A stretch of 64,000 nucleotides of DNA from Archegozetes longisetosus (Eukaryota; Arthropoda; Arachnida; Sarcoptiformes; Trhypochthoniidae): the NCBI GenBank assembly GCA_018873245.2, contig JAEMBT020000001.1:6724220-6788219 (forward strand). Direction: 5' to 3'. How positions within the stretch are numbered: the first letter of the stretch is position 1; each line of letters opens with the position of its first letter. A model generated the notes under the pieces. It did not search any database. It saw only the letters and a list, made by a program, of their open reading frames with translations, and was not told the origin of the DNA. The position numbers and the translations under genes are program-made. This document shows positions 1-9,787 of this stretch, piece after piece.

Positions 1-129
1 TTCATTATTGGGAATTTCAATTATTGGCTGTGTAAGTGTTTTGAAAATGACTTGCCACTATTGATTTTATGATAAGTTATAAGCGTTTTAAATATATCGC
101 TTTTTATTATTTCTATAAATGAAATTATA
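1..129. other. AT-rich flank, no feature seen
   Basis: AT-rich sequence with no supported gene. It precedes the inverted-repeat element that starts near 130. Confidence 0.4.
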
Positions 130-656
130 TATGTTACCGTAAATTCTGATAATTAGTAAATATTAATAATTACTAGTAAATTTTGATATTTTACTGACCC
201 TAGTAGTAAATTTTGATATTTTTAGTAATTTTTGATATTTACTGACACATTTCAGTGAGTATCAATTTTTTCCAAAACGCTTCAGTAAATTTTGATTAAA
301 TACTTTGAATGTAATAATCGACATAGGCTAGCCCAGGCTCAAGGCTCAGTGAAAATGAACCTATGTCCATCAATATTTAAATGATTAAACTTGCATGTAT
401 TTTTAAAAGAGACATTACATCGTCTTTAATGCATTTAACAAGAGCTACAAAAAGCATTTTCTGATTTACAAATTTATCTCTTAGATTCATGATTTTTTGC
501 AATTACACTTTGTTATTAAATTAAATTTTATCTTAATAATTAACTTCATTTGAAATTTTAGAGCCAGAAATTGAATGAAATCAATTAAATTTGAAGATTT
601 TTAACATTATATCAGTACTTTTACACAACCTTTGTTATCAAAATATAAGAAAAATT

Positions 657-2890
657 GGTTAAGTGGGACTAGTGGCGGAATCACCATAAAAATCGATGGA
701 GGAGTCAAATCGATAGTCCTCGATCAGATAAATTGATTTATGTAAAAATTATAAAGCCACGCCCACTGGTTCAAAAGTTACGCCCCTTTTTAAATTGAAG
801 CTCATAAATTGATTTCAAAGTGGGCCGAGTCTTGTAAAAAAGAGTGAAGAGTCAAATCGATAGTACTCGATGAGACAAATTGAATTATGTAAAAATCATT
901 AAACCACGCTCACTGGTTAAAAATCAATAGTCATACAAAGTTTTCTCAAAATCTGCCTCTAATAATCATTAAAATATATTCATATTTATCACAGCCACCT
1001 TTAACAGATAAGCTTTAGATAAACTATGATTTGCAAAACTATTAGATCCAAAACTACAAAATTCAAACTATAATTAAATTAATAAAATCAAATTCATAAC
1101 TATAATTTAATTAATAAGCTTATAAATCGGAGTCACTGTCGGAATCTCCCAATTCTACAGTGTCATCAATTTGGTCATCCGACTCTGTAGGATCGAGGGG
1201 TTCCGAGAGTGATTCTTCATCGAAAGAAGTTTGTGATGGACCCTTCAAGAATTGAGTGGCGTCCTCCAAAATCTCCTTGAAGGCCAAGCCTTTGTTTGTC
1301 CTTCAAGAAAATTCTGTCATAAATGGTCCAGTCTACTTGTTCATTTAAAAAATTGGGAGATTGTTGCTACTTTATAAAGCATTTAATGTGTCGCCACAGC
1401 CTCTCAATTCTGTTTGTATGAACAACGTATTCCTGGCCATTATAGAGGACATTCCTCACAAGTCTTTCGATGATTGACATTGAGATGGATCCAACTCATC
1501 CCAATGCCTGTGATGCCATCAAAAACTGCAGCAGAGTCTGTGTAAACGGTAGACCCTGCTGCAATACGAGAAGCCATAAGAGGCCAGAGTTCTTTTAGTA
1601 CGGTAGGGTACAACCATAGCAAAACACTCATTGGTCTCTCGGCATATAGCATAAAACATCCACCAATCTTCAAGCATGTAATATCGCCCGCGACTGAACT
1701 TTCGCTTGAAGATGTGGGATTCGTCACACTCACAAGTGCAACCTGGACCTCCAATCGTCCAAGTTGTACTTTTGAGGTGATGCCTAGAAATGTATCGGAC
1801 CAGCCGATACTTCTTCCATGCGGTTTTAGGATCTGACTCGGTCTCTTGTACAGCGAGTCCTACACCAATACCGCACAGAAGACTGTAGCATAGCTTAGGC
1901 GACCGAAGAATTGGGTTAGATTCTTTTTCGGTTGCTCGTAGCCCTGAAAACCAAATGTTTTTCGCCGGATTAACAGTTCTGCTACAAAGTTTATCTTTGC
2001 AGCGGTATCGGTAACCAAGGACACAACTCGGTTGCTCAGTTCTACGCAGGCTATGAATAAATTTTGGACATTTGTAAAGCTCAGGATCATCGGAAGGTAC
2101 TAACAATCCCATGGTCCTGAGCTTTACAATGACCATATCGTCGGTCCAGCCGAACGCTCTTTCAAAATTAAATGAATTTAATTTATTAAAATCTATAATT
2201 AAACTATCTTTATCTGTGAATAAACAATTACTGGTAAATAAACTCATAGGTGAAGTATTATTAGACTCTGGATATCTATTTACAATCATTAAATTAATCT
2301 GACTAGAATTTTGACTAGATTCTCGATGTGGCAAGAGCGTTTCATTTCTCTGCCCAACATCGAGACGACGAATCGCTAAAGGTATAGAAATCGAAGAATC
2401 GTGCTTCGCTTTCTAGGTCGGCCGCGTTTCTTCTCGCCCTCCATATCGATAGAGAAAAATGACTAACTTTTGCGCTTACTAGCCTTTATATACACTCGGT
2501 TTTGGAATGTGAACCAATAAGAGACAAGAGGAAGTCTGTATGTTCATAGAGGCTTTAGTTGATGCCGAAGTGATAGAAACTACTTTAAATTCGAATTTTG
2601 GAACATTTTTAATTGTAACTCTTGAACTAGTGCACTTATCTTATTATTTTTTATACCAATCGATTTGTCTCATTGATTGCTATCTATTTGACTCCTCACC
2701 TGATTTTTATGAAGCTCCGCCCACTCGATAATAAATTTATAAATTTTAATATAAAAATAGGCTTATCTTTTAAACTAGTGGGCATAGCTTAATGATTTTA
2801 ACATAAATCAATTTTTCTCATCGAGTACTATCGATTTGACTCCTCCATCGATTTTTTATGGTGATTCCACCACTTTAGTCCCACTTAACC
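657..2890 (-). mobile_element. Merlin-superfamily DNA transposon
   Basis: The terminal inverted repeats start 'ggttaagtgggact' and run for about 90 bp with few mismatches. The insertion is flanked by a perfect 8-bp duplication, 'gaaaaatt', at 649-656 and 2891-2898. Merlin elements are known for 8-9 bp duplications and an IS1016/ISXO2-type transposase, and this element carries one on the minus strand. Subterminal modules containing 'gtcaaatcgatagtactcga' and 'ccacgcccactgg' occur more than once near the ends and may bind transposase. Confidence 0.88.
1280..2334 (-). pseudogene. Merlin (ISXO2-like DDE) transposase, frameshifted
   Basis: This is the transposase of the 657-2890 element. Read on the minus strand, 'CECDESHIFKRKFSRGR' carries the first catalytic Asp (around 1720-1760). 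After a frameshift near 1560-1640, 'STVYTDSAAVF' carries the second Asp, and 'HTNRIERLWR' near 1381-1410 carries the Glu. This is the ISXO2/IS1016 DDE arrangement. A TAA stop follows shortly after the Glu motif. The frame open from 2334 starts at TTG. An upstream ATG at 2444 begins an AT-hook-like peptide, 'MEGEKKRGRPRKRS', but lies in another frame, so the N-terminus is broken or spliced. It looks inactive. Confidence 0.82.
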
Positions 2891-3088
2891 GAAAAATTGG
2901 TAGATGTATTGATATGTAATGTCTATTTTAAAAATAATTACAATAATAAAAAAAATCATTGAATTTTTAAGTCATTTAAGATATTTTATCAAAACTTACT
3001 GAGGTGTCTGAAAATATTGATATTTGCTAAAATAAGTCAGTGAATATCAATAATTACAATTAAATATCTAAATTTACTGTAACATATA

Positions 3089-3789
3089 CAGTCATGGAAA
3101 AATCTAAAGTACCTACTAAATTTGATCTAGTTCCTTATTCTTTAGTTCGATTTTGATTTCAGAAGTATGGTTTGTGAGTAATCATGGAAGGAACTGTTTG
3201 AAAAAATATTTTTCAAAAATTCATCGTGGTAAATTTTTTATAACACATTCTATAACTTGAATACTACAAGGTATATTTCAGATTTTTCGGTTCCATTTTG
3301 TAAAGCTTGAAAATTGAGTCGACACGTGTTTAAGGAAATTTTTGAAAAATTACTCAATTGATCGTGGTAGTTTGTTAAACGTTAATGTAATCAATACAAT
3401 TCTTACTTAATCGCTGTTTATAAAGTTTAGAGCTTATGGGAAAAGTAACGTAGAAATCAAACAGCGATTAAGTAAGAATTGTATTGATTACATTAACGTT
3501 TAACAAACTACCACGATCAATTGAGTAATTTTTCAAAAATTTCCTTAAACACGTGTCGACTCAATTTTCAAGCTTTACAAAATGGAACCGAAAAATCTGA
3601 AATATACCTTGTAGTATTCAAGTTATAGAATGTGTTATAAAAAATTTACCACGATGAATTTTTGAAAAATATTTTTTCAAACAGTTCCTTCCATGATTAC
3701 TCACAAACCATACTTCTGAAATCAAAATCGAACTAAAGAATAAGGAACTAGATCAAATTTAATAGGTACTTTAGATTTTTCCATGACTG
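3089..3789. mobile_element. Fold-back MITE, Tc1/mariner type
   Basis: This is a near-perfect palindrome of about 701 bp. The arms of about 330 bp (3089-3421 and 3459-3789) are separated by a loop of about 37 bp. The ends are 'cagtcatggaaaaatc' and its complement, flanked by TA on both sides (3087-3088 and 3790-3791). TA duplication and a CAGT terminus are typical of Tc1-like elements. There is no coding capacity. It inserted at the right-hand TA of the 130-3086 element. Confidence 0.85.
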
Positions 3790-3791
3790 TA

Positions 3792-4355
3792 TAATAAAAA
3801 TTTCTTATACAACATTTCAATTCTGATATTGTCATATTTATTTTTATGACTCGGGATCTCATTGAGGATGAAAAACTCGATCTAAGTTTTGTGTAGAATT
3901 TTCATTTAGTGTGACTTTACTAGCGTAAAGATTTGAAATCAGGGGCCTCGATGTAAGATTCCAAATCCCTTTTACCTAATTCCTTATCTAAGAATCTGGC
4001 TGGACTCGATAGAGAACATCATGTGTACCTATTATGCAATAAAGAAGGTTTCACAACTTTACATATTACTTACCTAAGGTGCAAATAAAGTTGATAGAAA
4101 TGAAGAAAACAATTGTCTATTTTACAAGAATTTTATTATGCATAACGTGAAGTTACAAAACATAACTGAGATATTACTGAAGATTGTCTATCTCCCTCTC
4201 TTCCTAACTTTCTATAAGACTGTCCCTTTATATACTTTTTTTGGTTTCCCACTTTTTTCTAAATTTAAAAATAAAGCTACGCTTTTGATTGTAATGACTC
4301 TCTTTGAAATGACCCAATATAGTATAATTTAACTTTAGCATAAATAAACAGAGAG
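3792..4355. other. Intergenic, no feature seen
   Basis: AT-rich sequence without a credible ORF or repeat. The short open frames at 4138-4410 have no recognisable domain and overlap on opposite strands. Confidence 0.4.
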
Positions 4356-5575
4356 GGTCAACCGGGAAGTTTTGTGGCACTCGACCATAAAAATTGGGTG
4401 ATGGTGCCATTCGATAGTACTTTATGAGACGAGTCCGAAAAGGTCACCACCATGAGACTCCGCCCACCCGACATCGAAACGCCCGTTTTTAAGTTTAGCC
4501 ACTCCCACCGACTCCACCCCCACAATATGGGTCTCAAAGGAAATGTCTCAGTGAGTAGAGTCCATTGGTAAAGATCGCGTGATTATAGGATGCATACTTC
4601 CTCAGAAATCGACTAAAAACACTCATATATTCTACGACCATATTGCAATACATCGAGAATTGACATTGTTGACCAAATCTGAGACAAGCCACTAGTTTGG
4701 TAATGTTTAATCTGACGTTTTTGTTTGTAAACAAAGTCCGAATGATCTAACAAAACATCCTATGTACATACAAATGTTAGAATAATTACAACATAAATCA
4801 TCTCGAAGTCAACAATATCAATTTTTGATGTATTGCAATGATAGTTCCGACCCAATCTTTTAGGAATTATATACTAGATAGTGTGCTACTGTTAGAATAA
4901 AAGAGATCGGGTCGGAACCCTTGTGGCAACATTTTGGAATAAGTATTTGAAGTTTTTGAATTTTTCAATTATTCTCTCATATAAGGTTAATTGAGAATTT
5001 CACTCTATCGTTAAATACTCTTGATTGCCATCTCTTAATATGCAAAGTTTCATTAAATTATATTTGCGTGTTTCTGAGTTAAAAGCGTTTAAAGATTTTA
5101 CATTTTTCGGTTTTGTCAGCTTCCCGTAGCACTTTTTTGAAATTTTTTCAGCCATTTTGCTTCACTAGTGACCCTCAAGGTTCACACCAAATTTGATCAA
5201 AATTGGTTGATGGGCCGATTCTCTATGGAAGTACGGAAAACTTCTTTTTATCTTGTTCAACAATGTCAATTCTCGATGTATTGCAATATGGTCGTAGAAT
5301 ATATGAGTGTTTTTAGTCAATTTCTGAGGAAGTATACATCCTATAATCACGCGATCTTTACCAATGGACTCTACTCACTGAGACATTTCCTTTGAGACCC
5401 ATATTGTGGGGGTGGAGTCGGTGGAAATGGCTAAAATAAAAAATGGGCGTGTTTCGATGTCGGGTGGGCGGAGTCTCATGGTGGTGACCTTTTCGGACTC
5501 GTCTCATAAAGTACTATCGAATAGCACCATCACCCGATTTTTATGGTCGAGTGCCACAAAACTTCCCGGTTAACC
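4356..5575. mobile_element. Fold-back element with about 330-bp arms, Merlin-like ends
   Basis: The inverted arms (about 4356-4690 and 5245-5575) begin 'ggtcaaccgggaag' / 'ggttaaccgggaag' and differ at few positions. They contain 'tcgatagtactttatgagac' and 'ccgcccacccgac', close to the subterminal modules of the Merlin element at 657-2890. The element is therefore probably a non-autonomous Merlin relative. No matching 8-bp duplication is visible at the ends. The small ORFs in the arms are artefacts of the repeat. It lies against the 3' end of the Tc1-like transposase relic at 5580. Confidence 0.72.
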
Positions 5576-5579
5576 CCTC

Positions 5580-6798
5580 GAGTCTGTGAGGCATCGATTC
5601 CATTAAATCTATGAATTAACCCCTATAAGTAGGGTTCGATAGCTTTGCATGTGCTCTATTAAGAACACTCAACAAGTCTCTTCTCGAACCAAATATTGTG
5701 CGCTCATTTCGAACCGAATGCTTCAAAATCTAGCCAACATTCTCAACGGAGTTCAAATCAGGAGAAAGACTGAAAAATCAATAAATCAGAAAAAATCGAC
5801 AATTAATAATTTTCAAATACCGGATGTGGTAAAACAAAATCTTTGTCTTGCCCGATGTTCCGGGTTATCCAATCTCTAACATGATTTGAATTATGCACCG
5901 GATGTTGTCGTGCAAAATTAAAACGTTTCCATCATCGAAATGTGTTTGGATGTATGGAATCAGAGAATTGTCCAGAAATTCAGTGTAGTACTCTTTTGTC
6001 AGACGATCGACTGGAAATATCTGTCCCATTCCATGAAAACTAAAAATGAAGGAGCAGAAATTAGTAAAGCAAAATCAAAATTTTTAAGTAACCAAGCAAT
6101 AAATGAAACACTGAAACAGTGTGTTCTGGATCAGAGAGCGATGTTCTGCTCATCAAATCGTGTTCCATTCAGCCTCCAGACGTAAACTTTTCCTCTTTCG
6201 TCAGAAGAGATAGCGAATTCATCAATGGATATGACTCGTGACGAATCGATTAAATTCCAATCAGAAAACTGTTCCGAATATTGTAGTCTTCTTTGACGAT
6301 GAATGCCAGTCAGTAGCTCTTTCTGCGCCGCCACTCTTCTCTTAATTCCTGATAATTCAGAAAAAAATTAATTTTTAAAAATCATTAGATTTCTAAAAAC
6401 ATTTTTCTTTGAGACGATTTCGAATTGTGGCCTCACTAATCGATTGGATCCGTTTGTTGTCTCTCAATTCTGATATTTCTTTGAGTTCATTGATTTCGGC
6501 CCAATTGTTGTGAAGAGTGGCTAGAGCCAATGTCTGATCATCTTCTGCTCTTGTCTTACGATGGCGGCCAGCATTGTGTGGAACCGTAAGGAAAGGCTCT
6601 TCATTGTCATCGATTTCTTTCCATTTATAGAAAGTCTGTTTTGAAATTCCTTAAAATCAAGGAAATAATTATAATTTGTTGACAACTGATTGAATACATA
6701 CCGACTCTTCTCATAAGCACCAATTGACTGGTGTTTTGAGCTCTTAATTTAATAAATAATCGATATTTCAATTCTCTTTCTTCGGCAGTAAAACTCAT
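5580..6798 (-). pseudogene. Tc1-like transposase relic with a spliceosomal intron
   Basis: The reading starts at the ATG at 6798 with 'MSFTAEERELKYRLFIK' and 'RRVG', then passes a 52-bp GT-AG intron (6650-6701), after which the frame resumes exactly as 'ISKQTFYKWK'. A helix-turn-helix region follows, then 'QRRLQYSEQFSDWN' with 'SIDEFAI' (first Asp, near 6240), 'LILHDN' (second Asp, near 5915) and 'SLSPDLNSVENV' (the final catalytic region, near 5740). The C-terminal part 'LMESMPHRLE' reaches 5580. Several stops and frame changes mean it is dead. At least one more intron may lie near 6350-6400. Confidence 0.75.
6650..6701 (-). other. Intron of the Tc1-like transposase
   Basis: On the minus strand the donor is 'gtatgtattc' and the acceptor 'attttaag'. 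Removing these 52 bp restores a continuous phase-1 reading of the DNA-binding domain. Such short introns fit a compact arthropod gene structure. Confidence 0.65.
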
Positions 6799-7468
6799 TT
6801 ATATACTTCAAATCGAGCGTGAAATAAATGCGAACAAACTCCAGCTTAAATTTTCAATAAATGACGTTTTCATAAGCAATAATGCATTAAACCTAATTTT
6901 CTTACCGAAAAAATTTGATTCTTTACTCAAACCACTATAACTTTTTTTATCTTCTTGAATATTCAAATTTCCTTTAATTCAAACAAATTAAATTTATTCT
7001 TGGTTAATTTGGTGAAAAAAATTTTAAAATCGGTTAATCCAGTCAAAATTTATAAAGATTTTGCGAGTCAACCTAATTTCTGCGTCAGGTGTATATATAT
7101 TTCACAATACATTATTTCAATTATTTTGACATTCAATTTAAAATATCATCAAAATGAACATGGTATCTAACAAAATGATGAAATTATTTCGAAATTAAAC
7201 AATATTCAATTTATTTATTAGTTTTATTAATTATTAATATTCGATATAATAAGTATTACGACGCATTAATTACTAACTAAAAAGATTGAAGTCTAATTCA
7301 AACAGTACACGATTCTAGTAAAGTATGAATTTTTAATATTAATAATTTAAAGTGTTATTACTCTTATTGTAATAAATAGTGGTACATGATATTTTAGGAT
7401 TAAATTTTATTTAATGTAAACTTTATTTGTGCATATTCTCAATTTTTAAAAATTAACACTTGAAAAGC
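6799..7468. other. AT-rich intergenic, no feature seen
   Basis: No supported gene. The short ORF at 6955-7170 is rich in Ile, Asn and Lys, as random AT-rich sequence would be, and shows no domain. Confidence 0.4.
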
Positions 7469-7688
7469 TTTGCTGCTTAGTAGTCCAGAATATTGAACAC
7501 ATACAACATTAATACGATAATAATCTATCATATATTACTTTGAATTCAATTCATTAGAGTGTGCACTTAATTACACACCGAAGACTGATTATAATAGTGA
7601 TCTAAGAACTTTATTTTCTAAAACGATATAAGATACAGAAAACTTGTAATTGCTCATTAACTGTAAATAATTTAGAGAAAGAGGAATT
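7469..7688 (+). repeat. Older copy of the NLR-like gene upstream region, left half
   Basis: This stretch aligns with about 9365-9570, upstream of NLR-like copy A. Shared landmarks in order are 'agtagtcyaraattgtt..aacat', 'attaatacgat.ataatc' and 'ttcaattcattaga', followed by an AAAC-rich segment. It is diverged. The matching right half lies at 8915-9130, so the element at 7689-8870 split this duplicate. Confidence 0.6.
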
Positions 7689-8870
7689 CCCAAAATTGCC
7701 CCCTCCGTAGACCTAGGCATATGATAAATCATTTTAAAGCTTATGATGTGGTGAGCAAAAAAGTCAATGGAACGTAGCCTTGCAACCTCGCCGTTTCGGA
7801 GATACAGGTCATTTTAGGTCACGCACCTAAACACCCCCGAACATGATTAATATTAGTATCATTGTGTTCCTCTCAATGAGAAGATTCTAAAAATATACGT
7901 ATATTGGTATATCAGCCGCATACCCGCGCCGAGACCTCATTATCGTTCGAGATGTCTAGGCGAGCATTTGGCTCTCTCTCCATTATAATCTGATGTGCAT
8001 GACGGTGTAGAAATGGCTCAGATGATGCAACAACGACTCCCGGTGCAGAATCGGCTGCATGATATAGTATTAGCCGAGGGCTTACGTGCAAGGTCGGGGA
8101 ACTTCCAAAGAAAGGCGGAGGATTCCCTCATGGTTCTCTGTTATTTCTCAGGAAGATCTCCGACTCATAGCCCTCGGCTCGTACCAGCTTGTGCAGGCCG
8201 TCTTCTATTGTGCAGAGCATCTCAATGGAGACGGCAGGGTCGAGATTCTCATCCATAAACACAGTGAGAATCTCGACCTCGAAAAATACAATATATCTGC
8301 ACAGGAGCCGTTGCTCATCCTAGCAAAAATTTAATCTAGACACCGTTCATCTACAAAATATCTCTTCATCATTTAAGACAAATCATTATCTAGTCGCTCA
8401 TCGATTTTAGAGTATTGTTGTCAGTGCAAGAACGGCCTTCGAACTGTGGGCTGTTGTGCTCACGTTATGGCCGTTATTTGGTATCTCGGTCATGGCCGGT
8501 TCTTGGCCGAGGTACCTTCTCCGGCAGGAAGTCTGGTGTCTATTTACAACATCGGCCTTCCTATCGAATAAAGCACTGACGACAAAGAGTGATTTTATTT
8601 ATTCGTTTTTATCCCATTTTTGTTTGTACCCCTTATACACCACCTAATGGCTCTTAGTTACTCTCCATACTAATATTTAGATTTTTGTCACCACGATGAA
8701 CAGATTGACACCAATATTGGTGAGGTTTGGGAGAGTTGCAGGTCAGTGACCTTTAATCACCGAAACGGTGGGGTTGCAGGGCCATGTCCTATGTACTTTT
8801 TTACTCATCTCACTATAAGCTTTAAAATGATGTATCACATGACCAGTTCTACGGAGGGGACAAATTCTCC
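7689..8870 (+). mobile_element. Inverted-repeat element carrying a SWIM-finger gene relic
   Basis: The imperfect inverted repeats are about 110 bp long. The left contains 'cccctccgtagacc', 'atcattttaaagcttat' and 'ccgtttcgg', and the right end has the complements in the same order. The interior is clearly more GC-rich than the surroundings and carries a degraded coding frame with a SWIM zinc-finger signature. I could not fix the exact ends or a target duplication. The transposon superfamily is unassigned. Confidence 0.65.
8086..8571 (+). pseudogene. SWIM zinc-finger protein relic of a mobile element
   Basis: One frame can be followed from about 8086 to the TAA at 8569-8571, with two internal stops (8332-8334 and one near 8374). 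It reads 'LRLIALGSYQLVQAVFYCAEHL', then past the first stop 'SRHRSSTKYLFII', then 'YCCQCKNGLRTVGCCAHVMA' and 'VIWYLGHGR'. The C-x-C-x8-C-x-H pattern is the SWIM zinc-finger motif, usually a DNA- or protein-binding fold. The first stop falls where a Gln would be expected and differs from CAA by one base. Proteins with this tail recur at high copy in animal genomes in my recollection. The transposase itself is not visible. Confidence 0.6.
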
Positions 8871-8914
8871 AATGGCTCTTCCGATGTTGTTTGTGATTTT
8901 TGCTAATTTTTGAG

Positions 8915-9130
8915 GTAGAATACTCGTTAAAAGACTATATAATAATATCTCTCAAGCCAAGAAAATTTTCTACTATGTGTGTCCTTTTTAAACAGACTCA
9001 GCTCAAATATAAGTCTATGTTTGAAGATATATACTTTGTTTATTATATAGAAATTATCATAAGTGATATCTGATGCTGTAAAATGGCAGATCTCTGTAAC
9101 TGCAATCAGCGGTGAGCAGAATTGTCTAGA
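8915..9130 (+). repeat. Older copy of the NLR-like gene upstream region, right half
   Basis: This matches about 9620-9795, immediately 5' of NLR-like copy A. Shared pieces are 'ctaatttttgaggtag', 'gttaaaagactata', 'ttttctactatgtgtgtcc', 'caaatataagtctatg' and 'gaaattatcata'. The corresponding place for the start codon is decayed, and no coding sequence follows. It looks like a promoter and 5'UTR duplicate without its gene. Confidence 0.6.
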
Positions 9131-9364
9131 AACGGGAGGTGATTTGACCATGATAGGTCAATATAATCAAACAATTAGGCAAATTAATTGTTTTCCTATT
9201 TACGAAATCATTTACAGATACTCACGCGGGGGTTAGCTAGATATTATTTACTTCAGGTTTCTACTCGTATCACATTTCCGCAGCTAATAGTTTTCGACAT
9301 CCAATATCAAATTTAATTCTATCCTCACCCTCATAAAACTAGTTTTATAACGATTCTGATTCGA

Positions 9365-9787
9365 ATCCATTGTGCAGTAGTCTAAATTGTTTAACATAAA
9401 TAGCACTAATACGATTATAATCAAATGTTACATTTAATTCAATCCATTAGATTATTTATCACTTATTTTTAAAACGGAAACTGGTTACAAAAGTGATCGT
9501 AAAACGTTAGTTTCTCGACGCATACTATAAGCTACGGCAAACGTGAAATTAGCCAAAACAGTAAATATGAAACACATTAATACATATAATGAAATTTTAA
9601 ACATGATTCTTTTTAATTTTTAAGGTGGAAGCATGATGAAAGACTATCCAATTAAATAGTTCATCTTTCAAATGTTTGAAATTTTCTATTGTATGTGTTC
9701 TTTGTGAAAAATACTATCCAAACTTAAACCTATACTTCGCGCAAATTGAATATCTTGATTTTTATGTAAAAGTTATCATAAAAACTG
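9365..9787 (+). promoter_or_regulatory. Upstream region of NLR-like copy A
   Basis: The region is non-coding and duplicated at 7469-7688 plus 8915-9130. Its last 150 bases also resemble the sequence before copy B ('ctattgtatgtgttctt', 'acccaaa.ttaaa' and 'aaagttat' before the ATG at 57617). Conservation in three copies suggests it holds the promoter and 5'UTR. I do not see an unambiguous TATA or initiator. Confidence 0.45.

Larger units (their letters stand above)
130..3086. mobile_element. TA-flanked inverted-repeat element split by Merlin
   Basis: The two ends are inverted copies: 'tatgttaccgtaaatt' on the left and 'aatttactgtaacata' on the right, each next to TA. The subterminal sequence on both sides repeats a motif like 'tttgatattta..ctga'. 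Removing the Merlin insertion at 657-2890 leaves a non-autonomous element of about 0.7 kb with no coding capacity. TA flanks suggest a Tc1/mariner-type MITE. The superfamily is an inference and the inner homology is imperfect. Confidence 0.5.
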
